From positions 1,550,001-1,614,000 of the forward strand of contig NC_064651.1 of the NCBI RefSeq assembly GCF_001723175.1: a stretch of DNA of 64,000 bases, read 5' to 3'. A program made the translations under genes and the position numbers. The stretch comes from Penicillium oxalicum (Eukaryota > Ascomycota > Eurotiomycetes > Eurotiales > Aspergillaceae). The notes under the pieces are model-generated. The model was not told where the DNA came from and searched no databases. It worked only from the letters and a program-made list of their open reading frames with translations. This document shows positions 9,854-21,416 of this stretch, piece after piece. Numbering within the stretch: position 1 is the first letter of the stretch; every line of letters starts with the position of its first letter.

Positions 9854-11166
9854 AATAGATGGCGGCAGCAACGATTTCCTTGCACGAGAACCGCTTTGGA
9901 GAAAAAAAAACTCAAAAAGGACCTGCTTTGCGGCTCGCGTTGCCCACCCCCCATCGTCCTTTGATGACCGTTATGTGTTGAAGATGAGCGTTGCAATACC
10001 CTTTGTAGCATTTATTGTCCCATGTTAAAACTTTCTCTTCTCATGCCATGCGTTTGGCAGGCTGGCAACGAGCACTGCTTGAGGTTGAAGTTGGAAGATC
10101 CAATATTTGATGGATCTGGCCGCATGTCCGCACCTGACCAATCCGTTTTGATTTTATTCTTTCAAATTTTTTTTCTTCTTTCTTGCTCCTTGCTGAATTT
10201 TGCCATCGACTATATGTTTTATTCGGTTCCTTTACCTCGTAGCATCCGCACCAACTGACAGGGTCCGGAGTTAGCTTCGCGTCCTGCACGACTGCTAATA
10301 TCCTGTTCCTGAATCTCGGCCCCACTCAAAAGCGAACTCGACTTCCATGGATCGCATAGACTTCCAGACCTTTTTCTCGTCCAAGTTAAGTGGGCTGGCA
10401 GTTGCGCTGGTCCACTTTGGGAGCGGGCCGACTCGGGTTGTCCCTCCAACCATCATCACATCTCGTCCAGCGTACACAGCACCCAGACCCTCTCTGTCTT
10501 GCAGAGCATGCACGCAATGGTAGTCAAGCTGACTAGCGCGGGATGACCGGAGCAACTTTTTGCCTGTTCTTGTCTTAGCCTTCTTCCAGGATGTCTCAAC
10601 TTCCTCCATTGGACCACGCAGGCGTGGGCGTTTACCCCAGCCACCTCGGCAGGACGTTGTGACTCGTCCAGCCTCCTGTGGTACATCGACCCCACCTTCA
10701 GCGCAAGATGACGGCACGAGGGACTCCATTCGAGATCTGTGATCATGGAGTGTTTATATTTTCTTTTCGGTTCTGGGAGATCTCTGCATCTGTATTTCAC
10801 GTCCCTGTCGGGCATTGTTCCTTTCCTTTCTCTGCGTCTCTGCTCTGCCTCGTCTTCTTCCTAGATCCTTGCCCAGGTCACATAGTGACGACCTCTCTGG
10901 CCGTCGCTCTCTCTCCCTTTCTTGCTCGCTGTGTGTGACATCAGTAGAAGCGCAAATATTCTCCAGTCTGGAAGAATCAGCGCCGCTCCCTTGCTTGCGT
11001 GAATCACGGCACTCCTGACCTGCATTGAAACTGCGGGCTCCCTCTCTTGCGCTCTGCGTCAACAGCACCTCTTCCGCTTCCCAACGTGCGTGACTCGACC
11101 GCATTCTCAAGATCAACCATCTCTTTCTCTTGGAAAACTGTGGATGCTCCATAGACCACTGTCAAA
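9854..11166. other. Intergenic region and long pyrimidine-rich leader of the MARVEL gene
   Basis: About 1.3 kb. Downstream of the PAP2 stop is AT-rich 3' flank. From about 10740 to 11160 the plus strand is strongly C/T-rich (for example TTTCCTTTCTCTGCGTCTCTG), as in many fungal promoters and 5' leaders, just upstream of the ATG at 11167. I support no gene here. Confidence 0.55.
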
Positions 11167-11880
11167 ATGATTGGCAGTGTCTTTTTCATCTTTAACCGGC
11201 TGGTGGAGTTTGTCTTTCTCATTCCGATCATCGGTATGATGGTAAGTCCAATGCATCGCCGCTCCGCCCGCCAGTGCATCGATGATCTATGCGCTTTTTC
11301 ATAGCCACTCCATACTAACGATGCATTCCCATCACGCGCACAGGCATACTTTGTCAATGGCTACCTCAAGGCCAACATGCTCACGCCCGCCTACATCCTG
11401 GTCCTCTTCATCGTTAGCGTGATCGCTGCCTTTTGGGTCCTCGACACGCTCGTGCGCTTCTCCACCACCAAGCGCTCTGCATACTTTGTCGCCTTTGTGG
11501 ACCTTTGCTTTGTTGGAGCGTTTATTGCTGGAGTCTATGAGTTGCGCTTCATCGCCAGTGCAGATTGCTCCAGCTGGAACCCAGGTATCGTCTGGGTTTC
11601 CCTGGGTCCCTTCGGCGCATATGGTGCGCAAGTGGAACACCTGTCACTGAATGTGGACAAGACCTGTGCCATGCTCAAGGCCTCCTTTGCACTGGGGATT
11701 ATGGAGACTATTTTCTTCTTCTGGACCGCCATTCTGGCGGTCTTTATCCACAGCAGGAGTCGTGAGCCGGTCGTCGTCAAGGAGACCACTGTGCGTCGGC
11801 GCAGTCACAGCAGTCGTCGAGGCCACTCGTCATCACACCGTCACCGAAGCTCCAGCCGTCGACCTCACTATGTGGTCTAA
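11167..11880 (+). CDS. MARVEL-domain four-helix membrane protein
   Basis: Exons 11167-11241 and 11344-11880 (102-nt intron) give 203 residues. Four hydrophobic helices are visible: about 5-30 (VFFIFNRLVEFVFLIPIIGMM), 38-57 (TPAYILVLFIVSVIAAFWVL), 70-92 (YFVAFVDLCFVGAFIAGVYEL) and 130-150 (ALGIMETIFFFWTAILAVFI). The loop between helices three and four carries two cysteines. The C-terminus is a cytosolic Arg/Ser/His tail. This is the layout of fungal MARVEL proteins, which associate with plasma-membrane domains. No specific role can be assigned. The splice joins IIGMM to AYFVNGY without disrupting the first membrane segment. Confidence 0.85.
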
Positions 11881-12886
11881 CGTGCTGGGCATTAGGGATG
11901 GGAGAGGTTGGTTTTTTGTTTTTTTTTCTTTTGTTTCTTGGTTTTCGAACTGGACAACGGAGCTGTACAAAGGGAAAGGGTCCCGGATGGAGAAAGGGGA
12001 GTGGTCTTGTAATGCCCCGGGGGGTGAACCTCTCCTCTCTCTTCTCCTGCCTTGGTCTTCTTCTTTGGTGATGTTTTTGTTTTCTCATGTTCTCCCTGAT
12101 GATTTTACGATATGATTTGCCAGGATTAATGAAAGATTATGTATGAGATGCGGAAATGGAAATAACGTCTTATAGGCATGGTCTCGAGGGTCGCGATACA
12201 ATTTATACCAGTTTCTTTTTTCTCACTCTCCTGTCGTATGTATGACCAGAACACTCAAGTACCTACCCCACTTTACAAGACAGAAATATATAGAAACTTC
12301 CATTGGTTCTTTTCCTTTTGACCTTTCGAACCTCCAGCTAACACCTTGAGCTATCACATCCATTCGCAGACATGTTGACTCGCAGTTAAGCCCAGGTCCT
12401 CAGAATGGTCATTCTTTCTTGCAGGGATGCAAATGAAAGTCAAGTCGTTGGTCGGAATTGTTTGTACGCACCATTGAGTCCCGACCCTTCCTCAAGCTGT
12501 AGGTTATTTGTGTCGTCTCAGGGAGGTTAAAGGGGAAAATGGCAATGACGAAGAATCAATGTTGACAACGGGGAGAGATTGTTGAATATGATCACACTGT
12601 AAGCGGCTCATAGATAGTTTTATAAAGGAATTATTTATTCTTTCCTGATTTTATGTACATTTGATCCCTCGTCAATGGTGACAGGGGTATGTTTATTGCT
12701 CTCCATCGATCAATAGCCCGATGCTCGCGAGGAAGGGAAAGAGAGGGAACTTGTTTTTCGTATTCTTTTTTTTCAAAAAAAAGATTAAAAAAAAATAAAC
12801 GAGGGTTGATCTCTTTTCCCCTCATTTATTTCCTTTCGAGACAGAGAAGAAATTAGGAGAATCGAGCGTGCTCAGACACGGTTCGA
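11881..12886. other. Convergent 3' intergenic region
   Basis: Both flanking genes end here. The sequence is AT-rich with T and A homopolymers (for example near 11920 and 12768-12795), consistent with two sets of 3' ends and polyadenylation signals. I see no gene. Confidence 0.6.
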
Positions 12887-14353
12887 TCACGCATACCGAG
12901 CATAGATGAGCGCCAACTGGTCAATCTCATCCCCATCCTGTCCCATAAAGCCAACAACCCCGTATCCAGAGTCAGCTACAAAAGTGGAGCAATCGCCAGT
13001 GGCAGTGCCTGCCTCCAGGGTCCGTCCCTTACTGGTGGTCGCCTTGATGTAAAAGTTGCGAGTCCAGCCGTTGTACTGGCCGGTGCAAAGCTCGGTACTG
13101 ATCCAGCGCTCTCCCGCGGCGAGCGTGAGGCTGTTGGCAGTGCCGCCGGTACCGCCGTGGGTGAAGGTGGTCCCATCGGTCAACTTGATAGAAACACCGT
13201 CCAAGCGTTTGGAACCACGGAACGTCAGGACCGATGCGACGGGAGAAGCGGGCAGCTTGGGCGCATCGTTGAACCAGTCCCCGTGGGGACCGCCTGAGAA
13301 CTGACTCTGGCGGAGAGCGCTCGACGTGGACCAGGAGAAGCCGACCAGGACCGGGTTGTGGTCCGACAGGATTTGACCCAGATACTGAGGGTTGGTGTTG
13401 AGGAACTGCTTGCCCGCGTACAGGAAGCTATCGGCGGAGAGGGACACGAGGTTCGAGCCACGATAGAGGACCTTGTCGACGGTTTCACACGTCAAGCTGG
13501 CGGATGGGTTGTCGCACAGAAGGGCATCGGCGCCAGCGGTGGGGTAGACACCACCCTTCTCATTGACAACCCAGGCATCCTTGAGTCCGTTCTGGGACTT
13601 GAAGACGCGAATGCCGGTGTCGTCCTGGCGGGTGTACCGGCTGTTGGTATCGCCCATCACCAGCACCGCATTGCCGACGGACCAGGTGTCGATGTAGTCT
13701 GCGACCTGTTGCAAGTTGCTGTTGCGGGCCTTTTCATCGTCGGCCTCGGTGCTATATTCACAGGCCAAGTATATCAGTCATTATCGCTCGTCGGGTGGTG
13801 CAAAATCCTTGGCATTAACATACCCAGCATCGGCATGGACATTGTACACGTCGATAAAGACACCCTCGGACGGGTTCCATCGCATGAATGTGAATCCCTT
13901 GGGAGTCAGGCAGTCACTGCCCGACGCGTCTGAACAGGTGTTCCACTTGGACCGGACAAAGTCCACCCAGTTGTAGTTGGACAACGAATTCAGCCCACTG
14001 CCGATGGCGGCACCTCCCGAGGTAGGCGTTCGGTACTGGTGGTTATCGGTCGCATAGATGTATGCGTGGTAGTTGAAGTCCTATCATCGATCAGTCTCCG
14101 TCTGTGACAACAACAGGCCTGTGGAAAAACCGATCCTACTTACCTCTTGCAGATGGATCAGATCGTAACCATACTTGGCAAAGTAGGTGCCAATCAAGCC
14201 GGAGTTATCGGTCTTGGATCCATTCACCTCATTTCCTTGAAGAATCTGCGGAAGACCAGCCACATTGAAGCTCAGGGCAGTGAATTTGCCGCTGGTCGCT
14301 ATCGCGTGGGCAGATGTGGCGAAGATCGCCGCGACGGCAATAGCGGATTTCAT
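12887..14353 (-). CDS. Secreted EEP-superfamily phosphodiesterase/nuclease with C-terminal jacalin-like lectin domain
   Basis: Minus-strand exons 14353-14144, 14080-13824 and 13751-12887 give 443 residues. A signal peptide (MKSAIAVAAIFATSAHA) precedes an endonuclease/exonuclease/phosphatase fold with its catalytic set visible: LSFNVAG (Asn30), HLQE (Glu70), GDTNSRY (Asp190, Asn192) and SDHNPV near residue 290. From about 305 to the end the sequence is Gly-rich beta-type and resembles a jacalin-like lectin domain (GGPHGDWFND, LTFRGSKRLDGVSIKL, GVVGFMGQDGDEIDQLALIYA). The architecture suggests an extracellular enzyme tethered to a glycan. The substrate (nucleic acid, phospholipid or phosphoinositide) is not decidable from sequence. 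An upstream in-frame TTG at 14389 is not used as the start. Introns are 63 and 72 nt. Confidence 0.85.
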
Positions 14354-15775
14354 CGTGAAGGATTCTCGAGATCTGTCTCCCTGGTTCAACGATGAAAGGA
14401 TCCGCCATTTCGAGTCGCCGGTTGTCCTTTTATAGACCTGACCATGTCCTCAGCTGCCCAGTCTTGGTAGAATTCAACCGCTGCACCACAAGAGGGGTAA
14501 AGTCGTCAGGCATGTTTCCCTTCTGAGATGGTACGTCGAGCGAAAGGAGTTAGTCTGAAGGATCAGCGGAAGGTCGTGTCAGCAGTCGCAGCCATGCCAA
14601 GCTGTACGTCCCGCCGAACGTGCTCCATGATGCAGCTTGTGGTTGGATCACTGTAGATCCTCATCAAGAGAAACGCTCCTGGAAATTCCCGGCTCGTCTA
14701 AGCGAGCTTTCTTCTTCCCTTGCTCATCGCCTGAAGAAACCTCCTCCGCCGACGACGACGGGCTATTCGCAGCTATGATGTGCGGGATAAATCGTGCGAG
14801 CGATGAACCTCTCTTCCCACGTGTGAAGAATCCGGTCGATGCATGGCTCGCCAGATAGATTCCACTTGTCTTGGCCCTGTCAGCATCTTACCCAAAGCTG
14901 CAATTTCTCCGACGCTAGCTTTCGGCTGGGCGTGAGTAAGCTTCATCAAAACAACAGCTCTGCGAAGGAGATCCAGGCAACGTTGTGCAGGGAAATTGCA
15001 CCTATGATGATATTGGTGGAGTAAATAGCAATCACAATGTCAATAAAATGGCCTGATTTCTGCAGTCGTACCGGTCAGCTCGCTTATTTTGGGTTCTCAC
15101 AGCCGGCGTGGTCTGGCCGGACTCTGGACTTCTTCTGCAGTCTCAAAAAGAGAAGTAGCATCTCTCAAGGAATGTTCTTGATCGGGTCCGCCTTGAAGCA
15201 CGTGAACTCGGTTCAAAGCAGAAGTTCTTGCTTGGTATCGACTCGAGCCGAACGTTTTCACAGTGGGTGAGAAGCGCGAAGAGATCTGTAGATCAACCTC
15301 TGTTGCACGGATAGAGGACAGAGGACTCTTCTTTAGGACCAAGTTGCAGACTTGGACGCTAGCCCTCCAGGGTAGATTGATACTGTGTGGTACCTGACCT
15401 ACTCAACACGTCTTGAATTCGAGGAGATTGATCGGGCAACGTTCTCATCGCCGAGTCTTTCAATCGACCAAAGGTGTAGCCCATCTGTCTGGTGTTCAAT
15501 GAAACCCCGGATCCATCGGACGTACCATCGAATTCCAGCAACCGCAACCCCCTCGAGAATTGCAGCGAGAGACGGTCAAATCTGGGCCTGGAACTCGTCC
15601 ACTCACTCTCTCAGCAAGGTAATCATAAATCTCAAAGTCCGGTCTGACCTGTCACCACTTCACCTCTACCACCATCAAGTCTACTTTTTCTCGGTGAGAC
15701 ATACTTGTCCATCCCATCCCTATTGGAACCTGGCCCAAGAACAGACAACAAAACAGCCCCTTCTCGCAATCATCC
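14354..15775. other. Divergent intergenic region
   Basis: About 1.4 kb between the divergent EEP and FMN reductase genes, so it contains both promoters. Segments on both strands show short open frames without family features. A pyrimidine-rich stretch lies just before the start at 15776. Nothing else is supported. Confidence 0.55.
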
Positions 15776-16462
15776 ATGCCGCCCAAACACATCGCCATCG
15801 TAACCTGCAGCACGCGCTCTCCGCGCCTCAATCCAACCATCACCCATTACGTCCATGACGTCCTCGTCAACGATCCAGCCTTACCCACACAACATGTCAA
15901 GGCCTCTTCACCCACGAATCCACCCTCCACCGACACCGATCCGCGACACATCACCTTCTCCATTCTCGACCTCGCCAAGCAATCCCTCCCACTCTACGAC
16001 GAATCCGTCATTCCCGCCCGTCTCCCCGCACACGATCCGACCCCCCACTACACCAGACCCCACACTCGCGCATGGTCAGCCACCGTCCAGAGCTACGATG
16101 CCTTCATTTTCGTGACGCCCCAGTATAACTGGAGCGTTCCGGCCAGTCTCAAGAACGCACTGGATTATCTGTTCCATGAGTGGACCGGAAAGCCGGCGGG
16201 GATGGTCTCGTACGGGTCTCGGGGCGGTAGCAAGGCGACTGATCATCTGCGTGGAATTCTGACCGGGTTGAAAATGAGAGTGGTGAATACGGCGCCGGCG
16301 CTGGCGATCAAGTACACGGGGCTGCCGATTGGGACGGCATCGGAGGAAGAGGTGAGGGTCGACTTGGATGAACGGGATGTGGAAGGGTGGAAGCAGGCGG
16401 GGGTGGAAGGGATGATGAGGAATTTGGGGATGGAGTTGGTGTGTGAATTGGATAGAGAGTGA
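15776..16462 (+). CDS. NADPH-dependent FMN reductase family flavoprotein
   Basis: Intronless, 228 residues, flavodoxin-like fold. The N-terminus HIAIVTCSTRSPRLNPTI carries the phosphate-binding loop expected for an FMN site. The middle FIFVTPQYNWSVPASLKNALDYLFHEWTGKPAGMVSYGSRGG contains the characteristic PxYN and LKNALDYL motifs and the following Gly-rich loop. Family members reduce FMN or quinones with NAD(P)H in the cytosol. Substrate and physiological role are not evident here. A plus-strand shadow frame at 15855 should not be annotated. Confidence 0.9.
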   Translation: MPPKHIAIVTCSTRSPRLNPTITHYVHDVLVNDPALPTQHVKASSPTNPPSTDTDPRHITFSILDLAKQSLPLYDESVIPARLPAHDPTPHYTRPHTRAWSATVQSYDAFIFVTPQYNWSVPASLKNALDYLFHEWTGKPAGMVSYGSRGGSKATDHLRGILTGLKMRVVNTAPALAIKYTGLPIGTASEEEVRVDLDERDVEGWKQAGVEGMMRNLGMELVCELDRE

Positions 16463-16850
16463 GAGATGGATCGCAGGTTGAAGTGAAGTGAGGTAGGTCC
16501 CTGTACAGGAAAATCAGAGTTGACGAAAAATTCCGTGGAATTTTAGTTGATAGTTCAAGACTGAATCCATTCTCGAGAAGATTGGCACGGGCAATAGGTT
16601 GAAATGGTGTTTTTCGGTTTTCTTTGTTGTTTTTGAAAAAAAAAACAATTTTAACAATAAGATAATGAAACAAAAAATAAACAATTGACTGGAAATCCAA
16701 TCATTATGATATGTTCATTATTACACCGAGTCCAACGCCACGGCTGATATAGTATATACTTTGTACCCCTTGTTGGGATAGATGAACTAATAGTCACAAT
16801 CTCGAAAGTCTCCCCACCTTTTCCCATGCGTGAAAGGATACCACTTCCTC
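16463..16850. other. Convergent 3' intergenic region
   Basis: A 388-base AT-rich segment between two converging stop codons, with an A10 run at 16635-16644. It probably contains both polyadenylation regions. No gene seen. Confidence 0.6.
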
Positions 16851-19800
16851 TCACGAGGACAGTATATCCTCCCGAGAAATACCACTCCGCTCACACATGG
16901 CCCGGAAAATCCCATCCGGTCGGTCCCAGAGCGCCAATGGGGTATCCATCTCTGCAATGCGACCCTGGTCCATGACGCAGATCCGGTCGTAGTGGATGAT
17001 AGTTCGCAGACGATGCGCAATACACAACAGGGTCTTGCCCTCGAAGCCCTGCGCCATGGTATACTGAATCTTTTGATCGGTCTCAAAGTCGACGGACGAG
17101 GTCGCCTCGTCACAGACGATAATTCGCGCATCGCGAACCAGCGCACGCGCAAGCGCCATCAGTTGCCGCTGGCCCAGGGAGAAGTTCAGTCCCTCCTCAT
17201 CAACGGCAGATTCCAGATTGAGACCCCTCGCCGGTCGCGCTTTCGAGTCGCTGCCAATGACCGGAGTGGAGCCTGCAGAGCCCAATGTGCTTTCAGAGGT
17301 CTCGGAATCCGGCCCGATGGTCTCATCACCAATGAGATAGGCCTTGCGCAGGGCAGACCACAACTCCAGATCGGTGTGCTCGTTGAAAGGATCGAGATTG
17401 GAGCGGATGGTGCCTTTGAAAAGTGCAGGGTCTTGGGGGATAATGGCCAGTCGCGAGCGAAGATCGTGCAGGCCGACGGTCGAGATGTCAACCCCATCAA
17501 TGTGGATCGACCCTCCCGAGAGCTCCGTGAGACGGAACAAGGCAGACATGATACTGGATTTACCCGCACCGGTTCGTCCAACGATACCGATGCGCTCGCC
17601 GCCCCGGACGTCCATGCTTAGACCCTTGAGGACCAGGGGAAGGCCATCGCGATACCGCATCTGCGCGTCATCGAACACGATGTGGCCCTTTTCGGGCCAG
17701 CTGGCGGCTACCTCGACGCGATGCAGAGGTGCTTCTTCTTCCAATTCCGTTCCGTAGTAATGGACACGCTCAGTGGCGTTCATGTTGTTCTCTACCTCGG
17801 CGAGTTGCCGAACAGTAAATTGAAGCATCTGGGCGATCGACAGGATGTATGACAGGACCAGCCCCGAGATACTGGGGGACACGTTGAATCGCGACGTGAC
17901 GACCAAAACGCCAGTGACAAAGACTAGAGCAGTACTCACGGCATCAAGGCGAATACTGAGCCATCGCTGATTAGAAAAGGTAAGGAAATACGCGCCGTTC
18001 ATGACATCGATGGAGTTGCGGATGCTTCGCCGGAATTGATTCTCCACGCCATACGCTCGGATGCAAGCAACGCCACTGATTGCCTCGCCAAACTTGGCGT
18101 ACACATGCGATCGGAGAACGGATTCATGACGCTTCATCTCCCGCGCAGAGGCGCGATAGTAGTTGGACGCAAGGAGGAAAAGAACAAATAGCGGAGCGAG
18201 TGCGATCACAAACTGTAGCGGAAAGAAGTGCATCAAGGTCAGTAGCGTATTCGAGAGAAAGCTTTCAACATGAAGAGGGTTGTCACTCACGTAGTAGAAA
18301 AACACAATGATCAAAACCATGACCGAGATAATCATGGTCATAGTCAACGCGTAAATGCGCATCACATCCGAGAGCTCATTGTCCATCACCTGAATATCTT
18401 TGGAGAAGCGGTTGGTAATCCGGCCGAGGGGCGTTGTATCGAAGAACGACATGGGAGCTCGGAGCACACGTGTCATGGCGCGGTGAAGCATCGTGCGACT
18501 CGCGTTGGTTCCGCACGTTGTCATGTAAGTGGAAAACATAAACATGAGCAGGACACCGACCGCACCAAGTCCAGCATAAACACCAATATATTGGCCCATC
18601 GACAAGTTCGGGTACTTGTTCGAAGTCCAATAGGACAACCACAGGCTGGTCCAGATATTGGCGACATTGGAGAGGCAGAGAAGGATGATCACTGCGACGG
18701 CATTCAAGTAGCTGCCTGAAGCACGGATATAGGCCTTCCACACGCCCCATCCCACCGAAGCGGTGGCTCGTTCTTCTTGCTGCATCAAGGCGGCGGCAGC
18801 TGGCCTGGCAGGGGATGTCTTTCGAGGCGCGGCCTTCTCCTCTGGCTCGTCGATAGCTTCCTGGGCGACTTCCGCCTCATCCTTCTCTTCCTTTGTGTCG
18901 TCTTGTTTGGAGGTCGACATGAGTCTCTGGAAAAGTTCGTTGTCACGCATTAGATTGTCAAAGGTGTCCACGGCGTGAATCTGTCCTTCATCCATCACCA
19001 CGATCCTGTCGCAGCGATTGAGCACGTGAAGCTGGTGAGTCGCCAGGATTCTGCATCGGTCCTTGAGAAGACCACAGATAGCCTTGTCCATGATGTGACG
19101 CCCAACGTGAGCGTCTACGGCAGAGAGAGGATCATCCATGAGCACCAGCTCTGCATTGAAGTAGATGGCACGAGCAATGTTCAGACGTTGTTTCTGGCCT
19201 CCAGACACGGTGATACCACGCTCGCCGATTTCTGTCGAGTCGCCATTTGGGAGAATTTCCAAGTCTGTGGCGAGAGCACATGCATCGATGACTTGCTCAT
19301 ACCACGATTCGTCGTACTCTTTGCCAAAAAGAATGTTGTTTCGCACCGTAGCATTTTGGATCCAGGCGTATTGCGGGCAGAAGGATCGCGTGGTACTCAT
19401 TCGAACTTTGCCGTCCGTCACACGCATATCGCCAGCCAAAGCAGACAGGAGAGAGCTCTTTCCACAGCCGACGGTACCAATGACTGCCAGCAGCTCATTG
19501 CGGCCAACTTCCAGATTGATATTCTTGAGTTTGAATGGCTCCAAAGGAGGTTCGTCGACGCCTTGTTTCTCACCCCGAGAGGGCAAATCCTTGGCCTCTG
19601 CCTTCTTGGCCTCTTTCTTCTTGGGCGCTTGATCTTCTTTCTCATCGGTCGGCAGACGCTCCCAAGTAAACGAGGCATTTTCAATTTCAATCGCATTCGA
19701 CATTGTTGTGTCTTTCTCGATATCCTCCCTCTGTTCCTCGGCCATCAGGAACTCCTGGATTCGGTTCAGAGCAGTCCATGCGTCCGTGACCTGGCCGAGC

Positions 19801-21416
19801 ACAAGAGGCATCATGTTCAGAGGTAGCCGTAGTGAATTGAACAAAGCGAGCGAGGAGAAAACTCGAGCAGGATCGAGATCATGATTGGTCAACGCATAGG
19901 TGATAAAAGCAAGCATTGAGGCAAAGATCGGAATCGACATGGATACACTGAGAATCGCGTTTCGCACTGCGAGAAGCGTCTGAATGGATCGGATTTCCCG
20001 TCTTCGAATCTCCTTCAACCGGCCGAGGAAGCTGCTCTCCCAGCCGAAGAACTTGACGAATCGCACGGCTTGCAAGATCTCCTGGGTGAGAGAGACACGT
20101 TGATCGGTGATCTTGTTGATGTTGCGGCGTCTCTTGATCAGGAACCGCACGGCGTAGGTCAAGAATGGCATACCAAAGACCAGGAGCGCATATCCGGAAA
20201 GACAGCTGTACCCGAGATTGACCAGCAACAGCACCAAAGTCACAATGAGCATGACCGGTGCGGCCCAGACCAAATGGAACATCCCCATGGCCAGGTTGAT
20301 ACGATCGACATCAATACTCATCAGCGCAACGATACGGCCATTGTTCCATCCGCGACCATCACCAGCAACGCCGGCAACACCTGCTGCCGTTGGCTTGGAG
20401 TCTGGCTTGTTTGCCTTGTCATCCTGTTTGATCAGAGACTCCTTGGTAGCCTCCAGAGCCTTCAACTCTGCATCGGTCGCCTGTCCACCCGCCTTTGCGC
20501 GACCCGACAGCTTCATCGCCTTGTTGAAGATCTGCGAGATGAGTACGGCGCGGATTTGACCACCGACCGTCTGGCCTCTGTAAAGAAACTGGTTCGTGCA
20601 GAGACTTTGCGTTGCCTGCATCAAAGTGATTCCAACCACAAATCCCATTCCGCGTCCGATGGCGGGTTCTGGGCGCCCTGCGTGTTGAGCCACGTAGGCT
20701 TCTGTTGCATAGGCGATCAGGTATCGGGTCAAGTATGGCGCAAAGACCAAAAGGAGAGAACTGAAGATCTGGCACACGGCACCGAGAATAAACTCGAAGC
20801 GAAATGTATCATACAGCGCCCACACGAGCGAGCGCTTGGTACCCTGCGCGATGCGGGCTTCTAAGGCGGCGTCCAAGCGATCTGATAATACATCGACGGC
20901 TCGATCAGGATTGACTGTCCAGATATCCTGCAGATCAAGCGGTCGCAGATATCCAACCTATTGAATTGTTTTCATTGTCAGTCTACATGCAAAATTTCAT
21001 GATGGCGCCTCCCCTCCTCCTTGGTTTTTCGCCGAGGCCCATTTACATTATCCCTCGGCTCCCCGACTTCGCCACCGGCTCTCCAACGCAGCGGAAAACC
21101 GCAACGATGCACAGAATCACAGCGACACACGTACCCTCATCAAGGGGGACATCCATTGAAATGTCACCTTGCTTAAGAATGACGCCCCATACTCGCGTGA
21201 AGGCGTACGCTCTTCCGGCACGGGCGGTGGTGTTTGCCAACGCAACGGGTTGATACTCTGACTCCATTTCTTCTTTTGTTTCGGCGGTTGTAACGTCACG
21301 TCGGGTCCTTTGGCTTCGTCCGCCGACGCCGATCTTGAACTCTCGCTGTTGGCGGCCTGAAGCTTCTCATTATTCACGACCACTGCCTGCGGCAGTGGGT
21401 CGGGCGGCGCAGACAT
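16851..21416 (-). CDS. ABCC-family full-length ABC transporter, Yor1-like
   Basis: Minus-strand exons 21416-21135, 20957-18291 and 18212-16851 give about 1436 residues. A 177-nt intron separates SPLMR from VGYLRPLDLQDIWTVNPD. A second, 78-nt intron (18213-18290) is in frame and stop-free, so an uninterrupted frame exists; removing it joins VFFYY to FVIALAPLF as expected for the family. NBD1 has Walker A GTVGCGKSS (about 590), signature SGGQKQR (about 683) and Walker B LVLMDD, with Asp in place of the catalytic Glu. NBD2 has GRTGAGKSS (about 1200), a signature region LGQRQ and a complete Walker B IIVCDE. Two blocks of membrane helices precede the NBDs. This asymmetric site is usual for ABCC pumps of the Yor1 type, which export organic anions and drugs across the plasma membrane. 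An in-frame ATG at 21515 is a less likely start. Confidence 0.94.
18213..18290 (-). other. In-frame, stop-free 78-nt intron of the ABC transporter
   Basis: Donor GTGAGT at 18290 and acceptor CTACAG ending at 18213 flank 26 codons that would lengthen a membrane segment if retained. The flanking residues join into the conserved sequence only when it is removed, so I treat it as an intron. Confidence 0.8.

Noticed and set aside
18080..20864. Several long plus-strand open frames opposite the ABC transporter
   Set aside because: All are antisense shadows of a long coding sequence with complete ATPase motifs.
16851..20876. Single-exon model for the ABC transporter starting at 20876
   Set aside because: It lacks the conserved N-terminal segment supplied by the exon at 21416-21135 and retains the 78-nt intron.
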